NCBI GenBank assembly: GCA_963809205.1
Contig: CAWEIS010000028.1
Location: 248,001 to 312,000 of the forward strand
Origin: DATLLN01 sp963809205
GTDB taxonomy: Bacteria > Actinomycetota > Thermoleophilia > Gaiellales > JAICJC01
Direction: 5' to 3'
DNA: 64,000 bases
In this document: positions 1-8,620 of the stretch, in pieces
Layout: every line of letters starts with the position of its first letter
Numbering within the stretch: the stretch's first letter is position 1
Position numbers and translations under genes: made by a program
The notes under the pieces: generated by a model
Databases searched by the model: none
Told to the model about the DNA's origin: nothing
The model's input: the letters and a program-made list of their open reading frames with translations, nothing else

Positions 1-412
1 TGGCCAGCCCACGTGTCGTGTGCGACCCCCGAGAGGTCACCATGAACCCTTCGACCGCGCCGTCCGTGACGAAGACGGACACACCGTCGTAGCGGTACAC
101 CTCATCGGAGCCGCGGAACGACACCGGGCCGCGGTAGTCCTCGATGTCCTGGTTGGCCGGAATGATCGGCTCGTTCAGAGATGCCGGCCCCCGGGTTCCC
201 AACGCCGGTTGAATCGTCTCCTGCTCCCCGCCGATCGACACGCCTGTGAACGAGCTTGCTCGCTCGTTGATCGTTCCGGGGCGCCCGCCGGTGCCGTCTG
301 GTTCGCCCATCCCCGAGCCGTCACATCCGGAACCGACACCACAGGCGAAAACCACCGTCCAGCACCCAATGGTTGTCCTCAACGCAGAGGAGACGCGGAT
401 GACACGCTGCAT
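1..412 (-). CDS. Secreted or anchored protein of unknown function, 3' end outside window
   Basis: The minus-strand frame opens with ATG at 412, directly after an in-frame TGA, and runs 137 codons without a stop to the window edge. Residues 12-26 (TTIGCWTVVFACGVG) are hydrophobic and end near Cys residues, consistent with a signal peptide or lipoprotein signal; a Gly/Ser/Pro-rich linker follows. The distal part (GPVSFRGSDEVYRYDGVSVF) looks like a folded extracytoplasmic domain. The codons have high GC3 and the frame is not interrupted, unlike the neighbouring glycosidase. It lies 42 bp downstream of that glycosidase on the same strand and could share its transcript. I do not recognise the family. 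Confidence 0.55.
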   Translation of the reverse strand, partial: MQRVIRVSSALRTTIGCWTVVFACGVGSGCDGSGMGEPDGTGGRPGTINERASSFTGVSIGGEQETIQPALGTRGPASLNEPIIPANQDIEDYRGPVSFRGSDEVYRYDGVSVFVTDGAVEGFMVTSRGSHTTRGLA

Positions 413-454
413 ACGTCATAGCATACAGGCTATTTCGGCCTCGTCGACCCGCCG

Positions 455-2000
455 CTACAACGCGGCCGGCCGGAGCAGCGCCGCGCCCAGCGGCGGCAGC
501 GACCCGGCGTCTCGCTGTGCAGCGCTTGCCACCTCCACCCGCCACGGCTCGGCCAGCGGCACGTCGACCGGGCGCTCGCTGAAGTTGACGAGCACGAGGC
601 GGCGGTCGTCGCCCGCGCGCGCTCGTAGGCGAGCACATCGTCGGGCGCATCGAGCAGCTGCACGCGTGCCGCGGCGCAGCGCCGGCGAGGCCCGGCGCGC
701 CGCAGCAGGTCGCGGTAGAGGTGGAGCATCGACGCCGGATCGGCCTGCTGCGACGCGGCGTTGCGCGCGTCCGGCTGCGGGCGGCCACGGCAGCCACGGT
801 CGGCGCCGGCCAGCCGTGGCCGGGCGCCGGCTCCCACGGGATCGGCGCCCGGCAGCCGTCGCGGCCGCCCGGGTCGACACCGGCGCTCGCGCGGCACGAC
901 CGCGTCCTCGAGCCCGAGCTCCTCGCCCGGCGTAGAGGAACGGCGTGCCGCGCAGCGTGAGCAGCAGCACGGCCGCGGCGCGCGCGCCGCGGCCTCCGAC
1001 TGCCGTAGCGGGTGCGGCTGCGGCGGGTGTCGTGGTTCGAGAGCACCCAGGTCGGCCAGGCGTCCGGCGGCGAGCGTCGCGCTCGACGCGCTCGATCGCG
1101 TCCCGCCAGCGCGGCCGTCCCACGGCGCGTACAGCGGCGGGAAGTTGAAGCGAGGTGCAGCTCGTCGCCGTGGCCGTAGTAGCGTCGCGACGACGGCCGG
1201 TCGAGCCGAGGTACACCTCGCCGACCATCATCCGGTCGCCGGGGTAGGCGTCGAGCAGCCGGCGGATGCCGCGCAGACAGCTCGTGCGTCGCGGGCTCGT
1301 CGTTGATGCCGACGCGGTCGAGCTGCGCCGAGCTCGGCCGGCTGGTCGGGGAGCGCCGGGTCCTTGCCGATCAGTGGACGACGTCGATGCGGAAGCCGTC
1401 GACGCCGCGGTCGAGCCAGAAGCGCAGCACGTCGTGCATGCGCCGTCGACGACCTCGGGGTTGCGCCCAGTTGAGGTCGGGCTGCTCGGGCAGGAAGAGG
1501 TGCAGGTACCACTGCCCGGTCGCCTCGTCGAACGTCCAGGCCGGCGCCGCCGAACGCGGCCGCGCCAGTTGTTCGGCGGCCCGCCGTCGCGGCCGGGTCG
1601 CGCCAGACGTACCAGTCGCGCTTCGGCGATCGCCGCGACGAGCGCGACTCGCACGAACCACGGGTGCTGGTCGGAGCGTGTGGTTCGGCACCCAGTCGAT
1701 CAGCACCCGGAGGCCGCGCGCGTGGGCCTCGGCGATCAGGCGGTCGAAGTCGGCGAGCGTGCCGAACAGCGGGTCGACGTCGCAGTAGTCGGCTGACGTC
1801 GTAGCCGAAGTCGGCCATCGGCGAGCGGAAGAACGGCGAGAGCCAGAGGGCGTCGACGCCGAGCCACGACGAGGTGGTCGAGCCGCCGCTCGATGCCCTC
1901 AGGTCGCCGACGCCGTCGCCGTTCGTGTCGGGGAACGACCGCGGGTAGATCTGGTAGACGACCGCGCGCGCCACCAGGGAACGTGCCGTCGATCGCGCAT
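455..2000 (-). CDS. GH13 alpha-glucosidase (oligo-1,6-glucosidase type), frameshifted
   Basis: Reading across three frames gives a GH13 hydrolase of about 515 aa. It begins MRDRRHVPWWR (ATG at 2000) and continues VVYQIYPRSFPDTNGDGVGD, a classical alpha-glucosidase start. Catalytic regions are visible: LIDWVPNHT near 1700 (region I), DGFRIDVVH near 1375 (region II, nucleophile Asp), MMVGEVYLG near 1220 (region III, acid/base Glu) and RGTPFLYAG near 930. The C-terminal beta domain ends LPPLGAALLRPAAL before TAG. It probably hydrolyses alpha-1,4 or alpha-1,6 glucosides in the cytoplasm. At least six single-base indels break the frame. It is divergent from a second GH13 gene, 69 bp apart, suggesting a shared maltose/trehalose function. 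Confidence 0.75.
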
Positions 2001-2069
2001 CGTGCGGTCGTGTCCCGGCAGAGGCGACGCTGACACCGGCACAGGTTGTCGAGCTGCGTTCGGCGAACA

Positions 2070-3752
2070 ATGCCGGTCGTGCTCGCCGACCTCTGGTACA
2101 AGAACGCCGTCATCTACTGCCTCGACGTCGAGACGTTCATGGACGCGAACGGCGACGGCGTCGGCGACTTCGAGGGGCTCGCGCGCCGGCTCGACTACCT
2201 CGCCCGCCTCGGCGTCGACGTGCTCTGGCTGAACCCGTTCCACCCTCGCCCAACCGCGACGACGGCTACGACATCACCGACTACTACGGCGTCGACCCGC
2301 GCCTCGGCACGCTCGGCGACTTCGTCGAGCTCATGCACCAGGCCGAGCAACGCGGCATCCGCGTGATCATCGACCTGGTCGTCAACCACACCTCCGACCA
2401 GCACCCGTGGTTCCGCGCGCGCGCAGCGATCCGCGACTCGCCGTACCGCGACTGGTACGTCTGGTCGAAGAAGCGGCCGCCGGACTGGCGACCAGGGCAT
2501 GGTGTTCCCCGGCGACCAGAAGACGACCTGGACGTACGACGCGAGGCGCGGCGCGTGGTACTACCACCGCTTCTACGACTTCCAGCCCGACCTGAACATG
2601 GCCAACCCGCGGGTGCGCGAGGAGATCGAGAAGATCATCGGCTTCTGGCTGCAGCTCGGCGTCGCCGGCTTCCGCATCGACGCCGCGCCGTTCGTCATCG
2701 AGAAGCCGGCGCCGGACGGCGAGCCGCACGACGCACTTCGACCTGCCTGCACGAGTTCCGCGAGTTCCTGCAGTGGCGGCGCGGCGACGCCGTCCTGCTC
2801 GCCGAGGCGAACGTGGAGCCCGCGCGACGACGCTGCAGTACTTCGGCGCGGCGGCGACGGCCTGCACATGCTGTTCAACTTCTTGCTCAACCAGCACCTG
2901 TTCTCGCGCTCGCCCGGCGACGCGCGGCCGCTCGCGCAGGCGCTGCGCGCGACACGCGAGCGCTCGCCGCGCGACGGCCAGTGGGCGAACTTCCTGCGCA
3001 ACCACGACGAGCTCGACCTCGGCCGACTCACGCCGACGAGCGCGCAGCGCGTGTTCGCCGCGTTCGGCCCGGAGCCGACATGCAGCTCTACGACCGCGGC
3101 ATCCGCCGGCGGCTGGCGCCGATGCTCGGCGACCGCCGCCGGCTCGAGCTGGCCTACAGCCTGCAGTTCACGCTGCCCGGCACGCCGGTGATCCGCTACG
3201 GCGAGGAGATCGGCATGGGCGACGACCTGCGCCTGCCGGAGCGAACGCGCGATCCGCACGCCGATGCAGTGGTCGGCCGAGCCGAACGGCGGCTTCTCGA
3301 CGGCGCGAGACGCCGGTCCGGCCGGTCGATCGCGCGCGGGCCGTACGGCTACGAGCGCGTCAACGTCGAGCACCAGCGGCGCGACCCGGCGTCGCTGCTG
3401 CGCTGGACGAGCCGGATGATCCGCGACGCGCAAGGAGTGCCCCGAGATCGGCTGGGGGACGTGGCAGATCATCGCGACGCGGCCGCCGAAGGTGCTCGCG
3501 ATGCGGTACGACTGGCGCGGCAACGGCGCTGGTCTGCCGTGCACAACCTCGCCGCGCAGGCCGTCGAGGTGACGCTGCGGCCGGGCACGCGACGAGAAGC
3601 GGCAAGCTGGCCAACCTGCTCGCCGACGACGATCAGCGAGGCCGACGGGCGACGGCCAGCACCGCATCGAGCTCGAGGGCTACGGCTACCGCTGGTACCG
3701 GGTCGGCGGCCTGGAATACGCGGTCGAGCGAGAAGCAGCGCCGGTTGGGTAA
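2070..3752 (+). CDS. GH13 alpha-amylase family protein, trehalose synthase-like, frameshifted
   Basis: ATG at 2070 starts MPVVLADLWYKNAVIYCLDV, a trehalose-synthase-like opening. Conserved GH13 regions follow: VIIDLVVNHTS (I), AGFRIDAAPF (II, nucleophile), AVLLAEANVEP (III, acid/base) and LRNHDELDL (IV). The segment RYGEEIGMGDD and an out-of-frame PMQWS are typical of maltose alpha-glucosyltransferases. The end YGYRWYRVGGLEY precedes TAA at 3750-3752, giving about 560 aa. At least eight indels break the frame, for example a missing C near 2250 (NPFHP-SPNRDDGYD) and an extra C near 2490. The likely role is interconversion of maltose and trehalose or hydrolysis of related glucans. True TreS enzymes often carry a maltokinase partner; none is present. 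Confidence 0.72.
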
Positions 3753-3782
3753 CCGCGGGAGGTAGCCCAGCCAGCGGGCGAT

Positions 3783-4526
3783 TCACATGTAGAGCCCACC
3801 GTTGATGTTCAGGCAGGTGCCGGTGATGTACTCGCCGTCGCGGACGAGGTAGAGCACGCCGCGCGCGATCTCCTCCGACTCGCCGAAGCGGCCCAGCGGC
3901 ACCCGGGCGAGCAGCTTCTCGCGCACGTGCTCGGGGACACCGCGCAGCATGTCGGTGTCGATGAACCCCGGGCAGACGCAGTTGACGGTGACGCCGAAGC
4001 GGGCGACCTCGTACGCCAGGGTCTTCGTCCAGGCGATCAGACCGCCCTTGGTCGCCGCGTAGTTGGCCTGGCCGTAGTTGCCGAGCTGGCCAACGAAGCT
4101 GGAGATGGTGACGATGCGGCCGAAGCCCTGCTCGCACATCGGGTCGAGCACCGCCTTCGTCACACGATGCGTGCCGACCAGGTTGGTGTCCACGACCTCG
4201 CCGAACTGCTCATCGGTCATCTTGCGCATGGTGGTGTCGCGGTTGATCGCCGCGTTGTTCACGAGCACGTCGATCCGGCCGAAGCGCTCGATCGTCCGCT
4301 CCGCCAGCATCGGCCCGGTCGCGGGATCGGCGATCGAGCCCTGCAGCACGATCGCCTCCCTGCCGTCCGCCGAAAGCTGATCGGCAAGCCGCCCCGCCTC
4401 GTCCACCGATCCCATGCAGTTGATCGCGACGTTGCAGCCGGCGCCGGCCAGCTGCAGCACGATGTCGCGCCCGATACCCCGGGCGCCTCCCGTGACGATG
4501 GCCACCTTGCCGTCGAGCTCGACCAT
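3783..4526 (-). CDS. SDR-family oxidoreductase, acetoacetyl-CoA/3-oxoacyl-ACP reductase type
   Basis: An intact 247-aa classical short-chain dehydrogenase. The NADP-binding TGGARGIG motif is at residues 12-19, the structural NNAAIN near 90, and the catalytic Ser plus YxxxK (NYGQANYAATKGG) near 140-160. The NYGQANY context and the PGFIDTDML loop resemble PhaB/FabG-type acetoacetyl-CoA or 3-oxoacyl-ACP reductases. The length is that of the family. It stands alone on the minus strand between a frameshifted glycosidase and a VOC gene. The frame is clean, which shows that sequence quality varies locally. The exact substrate cannot be read from the sequence. Confidence 0.88.
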   Translation of the reverse strand: MVELDGKVAIVTGGARGIGRDIVLQLAGAGCNVAINCMGSVDEAGRLADQLSADGREAIVLQGSIADPATGPMLAERTIERFGRIDVLVNNAAINRDTTMRKMTDEQFGEVVDTNLVGTHRVTKAVLDPMCEQGFGRIVTISSFVGQLGNYGQANYAATKGGLIAWTKTLAYEVARFGVTVNCVCPGFIDTDMLRGVPEHVREKLLARVPLGRFGESEEIARGVLYLVRDGEYITGTCLNINGGLYM

Positions 4527-4585
4527 GCGAGATTCTCCCTCGCCGGTGGCGGCCGTGCGCCGGGAAGCGCCCGGAGTTGAATGCG

Positions 4586-5070
4586 CTACGCGACGTGGGC
4601 GCCGTCGGCGGCCCGGTCGAGCTCGGCGACGTCGATCTTCCTCATCTCGAGCATCGCCGCCATCGCCCGGCTGCGCCGCCGGGTCCGGATCCTCGAGCAG
4701 CTCGCGCGAGCCGCGTCGGGACGACCTGCCACGACAGCCCGTAGCGGTCCTTCAGCCAGCCGCACGGGCCCTCCTCGCCGCCCTCGGTCAGCGCGCTCCC
4801 AGTAGTGGTCGACCTCGTCCTGGTCGTCGCAGTCGATCTGGAACGAGATCGCCTCGTTGAACGTGAACTCCGGGCCGCCGTTGAGCGCGACGAACGGCTG
4901 GCCGTCCAGCTCGAACTCGACGGTCATCACCGAGCCGGCCTCGCGCGGCCCGGCCTCGCCGTAGTCGACGTGCTGACGATCCGCGAGTTCGGGAAGACCG
5001 ACGTGTAGAACTTCGCGGCCTCCTCGCCCTCGGTGTCGAACCACAGGCAGGGTGTCAGTGACTTGCCCAT
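4586..5070 (-). CDS. VOC superfamily (PhnB/glyoxalase-like) protein, frameshifted
   Basis: ATG at 5070 with AAAGGA upstream starts MGKSLTPCLWFDTEGEEAAK followed by FYTSVFPNSRI, the standard opening of PhnB-like VOC proteins. The central part (FELDGQPFVALNGGPEFTFN, then EAISFQIDCDDQDEVDHYW) is in the expected fold order. The C-terminus (AMAAMLEMRKIDVAELDRA) is the family tail. Frame changes are needed near 4980, 4800 and 4690, where GWLKDRYGLSWQVVP is readable only out of frame. About 160 aa. These proteins bind metals and small substrates, but this subgroup has no fixed function. The start overlaps the end of the upstream MFS gene by 16 bp, suggesting co-transcription. Confidence 0.75.
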
Positions 5071-6326
5071 CTCGTCATCCTTTCATCGTTCTCAGGCTGC
5101 GTTTCCCGGGTAGACCCGGAGCAAACCCGAAACTCATCGACGCGAGCCGCACGGATGGCCGCGACCCCCGCGGCAGCCCCTGCCAGCGAGACGGCGGCGA
5201 ACATCGCCCAGACTGCGCCCGGCCCCGACGTCGCCTCGACCTGGAGCGCCACGAACGGCGCGAACGTCCAGGCGGGCCCGGTCGTCGCCGACAGCACGCC
5301 GAAGTACGTGCCGCGCAGGGGCGCCGGCGCCAGCCGTGCGGCGACCGCCTGGGACGTCGGGATCCACAGCATCTCGCCGATCACGAACACGGCGATCACG
5401 CCCGCGATCACCGGCACCGACGCGGCGGCCGCCAGCACCAGGAGCGGCAGCCCCATCAGTGCCATCGCCGCGGCCAGGCGGATCGCCGGCGGAACCCCGG
5501 ACGTCGCCCGGGTCAGCCGCAGCTGGAACAGCACCACCAGCAGCGGGCTGATCGCAAGCAGCAGCCCCCAGCTGGCCGCGGGCACCCCGTAGTCCGCGAC
5601 GGCGATCACCGGCAGCACGGTCTCGAACCCGCAGTACACCGTGAACCCGAGCAGGGTCGACAGCACCAGCAGCAGGAACGGGCGATCTGCGGCGAGCCGG
5701 CGAACAGCTCTCGGGCCGCCGTCTGGCTCTGCGGCGGCGTGCGTCTCGGGCAGCATCCGCGCCGCGAGCGCGGCGCCGCCGAGGCCGACGGCGGCGATCG
5801 CGGCCAGCATCGCGCTCCATCCCGCGGTGGCGATCACCAGCGCGGCCACCGGCGGCCCGGCCAACGCACCCAGGTTGCCGGCCAGACGAACGGTCGCGTA
5901 TGCCTGCTCGCGCTCCTCCTCACCGGGCACAAGGTCGGCGACCACCACCTGCCCGAGCGTCAACGCGGGAGCGCCGGCCATGCCCAGCAGGACGACCAGG
6001 CCTGCCGGCAGCGGATCATGCCCGCGGGCGGGAACCAGCGCCGCCACGATCGCCGACGCCGCCAGGAAGCTGGCCACGATCAGCCGCCGCCGCCCCAGCC
6101 GGTCGGACAGCCGGCCACTGGCGAAGTTGGCGACCGCCGCCGTCGGCGACGAGGCCAGGAACAGCAGGCCCACCGACGCCGGCGACCAGCCCAGGCCGCG
6201 CACGGCGAACACGCCGAGCAGCACCCAGAACGTCGAGAACGACAGGTTGTACGCCAGGCTGAGCGCCACCACCGGCCGCACCCGGGGGTCGACGTCTCCA
6301 CCGAATGCGCGGCGTGCGAGATGCAT
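5055..6326 (-). CDS. MFS transporter, drug-efflux type
   Basis: An intact 423-aa polytopic membrane protein with about 12 hydrophobic segments. The MFS loop 2-3 signature is seen as SGRLSDRLGRRRLIV, around residue 75. Typical efflux features include ALTLGQVVVADLVPGEEREQAY-like loop text and a central cytoplasmic loop near residue 200. It is divergent from a WYL-domain regulator 54 bp away, a common arrangement for a regulator controlling its neighbouring exporter. The C-terminal tail is hydrophilic (ETQPENDERMTRWASH) and overlaps the next gene. The substrate is unknown. Confidence 0.85.
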   Translation of the reverse strand: MHLARRAFGGDVDPRVRPVVALSLAYNLSFSTFWVLLGVFAVRGLGWSPASVGLLFLASSPTAAVANFASGRLSDRLGRRRLIVASFLAASAIVAALVPARGHDPLPAGLVVLLGMAGAPALTLGQVVVADLVPGEEEREQAYATVRLAGNLGALAGPPVAALVIATAGWSAMLAAIAAVGLGGAALAARMLPETHAAAEPDGGPRAVRRLAADRPFLLLVLSTLLGFTVYCGFETVLPVIAVADYGVPAASWGLLLAISPLLVVLFQLRLTRATSGVPPAIRLAAAMALMGLPLLVLAAAASVPVIAGVIAVFVIGEMLWIPTSQAVAARLAPAPLRGTYFGVLSATTGPAWTFAPFVALQVEATSGPGAVWAMFAAVSLAGAAAGVAAIRAARVDEFRVCSGSTRETQPENDERMTRWASH

Positions 6327-6367
6327 GTCCCGAGGCTAGGCGGAAATCATGCCAATACCTGTCAACT

Positions 6368-6382
6368 ATGCATCGGATGCAT
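6368..6382. promoter_or_regulatory. Perfect inverted repeat ATGCATC-G-GATGCAT, candidate operator
   Basis: Two 7-bp arms flank one base, lying in the intergenic region and reaching the first base-pairs of the WYL regulator start codon at 6381. The position between a divergent MFS exporter and a regulator suggests autoregulation. Binding is inferred, not shown. Confidence 0.35.
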
Positions 6383-7335
6383 GCGCGCCCGCCGGCTGAT
6401 CTCGCTGCTGCTGCTCCTCCAGCTCGGCCGCCGGTTCACCGCGGCCGAGCTGGCCGAGCGGCTGGGCGTCTCGTGCGCACGGTGCACCGTGACATCGATG
6501 CGCTGCTTGACGCCGGCGTGCCGGTGCAGGCCGATCGTGGCCCGGGCGGCGGCTTCGCGCTGCCGGCCGGCCACCGCAGCCGCGTGCCGCTGTCGGCCGG
6601 CGAGGCCCAGGCGCTGCTGGTCGGCGCACCCGGCGCCGCCGGTGCGCTCGGCCTGGGCGCGCTGCTGGTCGACGCCCAGCGCAAGGTGCTGGCGTCGCTG
6701 CCCGGCGACCTGCGCCAGGCGGCGTCGCAGGCGCAGCAGCTGATCCATGTCGACGAGCCGCGCTGGTTCAGCGACCAGGACGACTCGGCGTTCGTCGCCG
6801 AGCTGGCGAGCGCCGCCGCCGATCGCCTGCGGGTGCAGGCGGACTACCGGCGGGACGAGGAACCGCTCGCCTGGAGCCACTGGGCTCGTGCTGAAGGCGG
6901 GCGTCTGGTACCTGGCGGCTCGGCCGGCGGGCGGCGATCCGCGCATCTACCGGGTGTCCCGCTTCAGCTCGGTGGTGGCCGGTGCGGAGAGCTTCCGGCG
7001 GCCCGCGGGATTCGACCTCGCCGCATTCTGGGAACAGTCGCGCGACGAGTTCGAGTCGAGCCGGCCGCGGATGGACGTGACCCTGCGCGTTGCCGAAGCC
7101 GACATCGCGGCGCTGCGCGCGGCGGTCGACGCCACCGTCCGCCCCACGGTCGACCGTCCGGGGAAGCCCACCGGCGACGGCCGCACCGAGCTGACACTCA
7201 CGTTCGAGCGCGTCGAGTACGCCTACGCCGACCTCGTGCCGCTGGCCGGCGCGGTCGAGGTGATCGGCGCCGGCGGAGCTCCGCACCAGGCTGGCTGCGG
7301 CCGGCCGCGGGCTGGCCGCACGGTACGCGCCGTAA
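6381..7335 (+). CDS. WYL-domain transcriptional regulator (DeoR-like HTH), frameshifted
   Basis: ATG at 6381 starts MRARRLISLLLLLQLGRRFT followed by AAELAERLGVS, an HTH_11 domain; after a one-base deletion near 6472 the frame continues VRTVHRDIDALLDAGVPVQA. The central WYL region has LVLKAGVWYLAARPAGGDPR and IYRVSRFSSV after a second shift near 6890. The C-terminal winged part (RVEYAYADLVPLAGAVEVIG) needs a third shift near 7275 and ends ARYAP-TAA at 7335. The size, about 318 aa, is normal for the family. WYL proteins sense ligands or single-stranded DNA and regulate transcription. Divergent orientation to the MFS gene suggests that gene is its target. Confidence 0.8.
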
Positions 7336-7370
7336 CGCTCCCGGAACGCCGCTGCTGGGATGATGGCCGG

Positions 7371-8620
7371 GTGAGCCCGACAACCGCACGCCGTCTCGCA
7401 TTGGCGGCCTTCGCCGTTGTGGTCATCCTGTGGCTGGCGGCACTCGTACTCGAGTGGCTGACGCGGAATGTCTCCCGCGGCAGCACGATGGGTGATCCGG
7501 ACGTCGACTTCCTGCTGACCATGGTGAGCGGCGTGATGCTCCTGTTGTTCCCGCTTGCCGGACTATTGATCGCGACGCGCCGGCCGGACAACGTGATCGG
7601 GTGGCTGCTGCTCGCAATCGGCATCGGCTGGAGCCTGCTCGCCGGCGCTGTCGCCTGGGCCGACTACGGACTCAAGCTCCATCCCGGCTCACTTCCGGGA
7701 GCCGATGCCGGAGCCGCGCTCGGCGGCGCGCTGTGGGCACCCCCACTCGGGATGGCAGCGGTGTTCCTGCTGCTGCTGTTCCCGGACGGCCGCCTGCCCA
7801 GCCGTCGCTGGCGATGGGTCGCTATCACAGGCGGAGTGGCGATCGCCGCGATCACGCTGGCGATCGTCCTGTCGCCGGGCAAGGTCGAGGCGGCCAGTTC
7901 CCGGGAGTGAGAACCCGCTGGGCATCGACGCGCTGCAGCCGGTGCTCGACGTCCTCGAGTACGCGATCATCGTCCTCGGGGTGTGCATGGTCACGGCGGC
8001 CGCCAGCTTGGTCGTCAGGTTCCGCCGTTCGGGACCGATGGAGCGGCTTCAGATCAAGTGGCTGGCCACGGCCGCGTCCCTGACCTCCGCGCTGTTCCTG
8101 ACCGACCTCGTTCTGTCAGCGATCCTGGTGTCGGGCTCGACGAACGAGGAGCCGGCGTGGCTCGTCGTCTCGACAACATCGCGTTGTGCAGCATCGGGCT
8201 GATCCCGGTCGCGATCGCAGCTGCCGTGCTTCGCCACCGCCTGTACGAGATCGACGTGATTATCCGCCGCACCTTCGTCTACGCGACGCTGACCGTGTCG
8301 CTGGTCGCGGTCTACCTGTGCACCGTCGCGATCACCGGCACGCTGCTGCGCCTGACCGGCTCCTCGGGCACCATCGCCGTCACGCTCTCGACGCTCGCCG
8401 TGGCCGGCGCCTTCCATCCAGCGCGAAGCGCGATCCAGCGGGCGTTCGAACGGCGGTTCAACCGCGCGGGATACGACGCCCGGCCGCCGTCGACGGCTTC
8501 AGCGAGCGGCTCCGCGACAGCATCGACCTGGACGCGCTCTGCAGCGAGCTGCGGCGGTGGTGGCCGGGACACTCGAGCCCCACATGCCACCGTCTGGCTC
8601 AGATCACCGGAAGCCGGTGG
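7371..8620 (+). CDS. Polytopic membrane protein, sensor-like N-terminal module, frameshifted
   Basis: GTG at 7371 begins SPTTARRLALAAFAVVVILW. Seven or eight hydrophobic segments follow, with loop motifs RRPDNVIGWLLLAIG and LLFPDGRLPSRRWRW typical of a family of actinobacterial membrane proteins that often precede kinase domains. After shifts near 7905 and 8170 it reads RHRLYEIDVIIRRTFVYATL, then a short cytoplasmic part (QRAFERRFNRAGYDA, then FSERLRDSIDLDALCSELR) and HATVWLRSP. No kinase or output domain follows, because a minus-strand gene ends at 8604. The 3' end is uncertain: no stop appears soon in the best frame, so the tail may be truncated by an indel. Confidence 0.65.
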
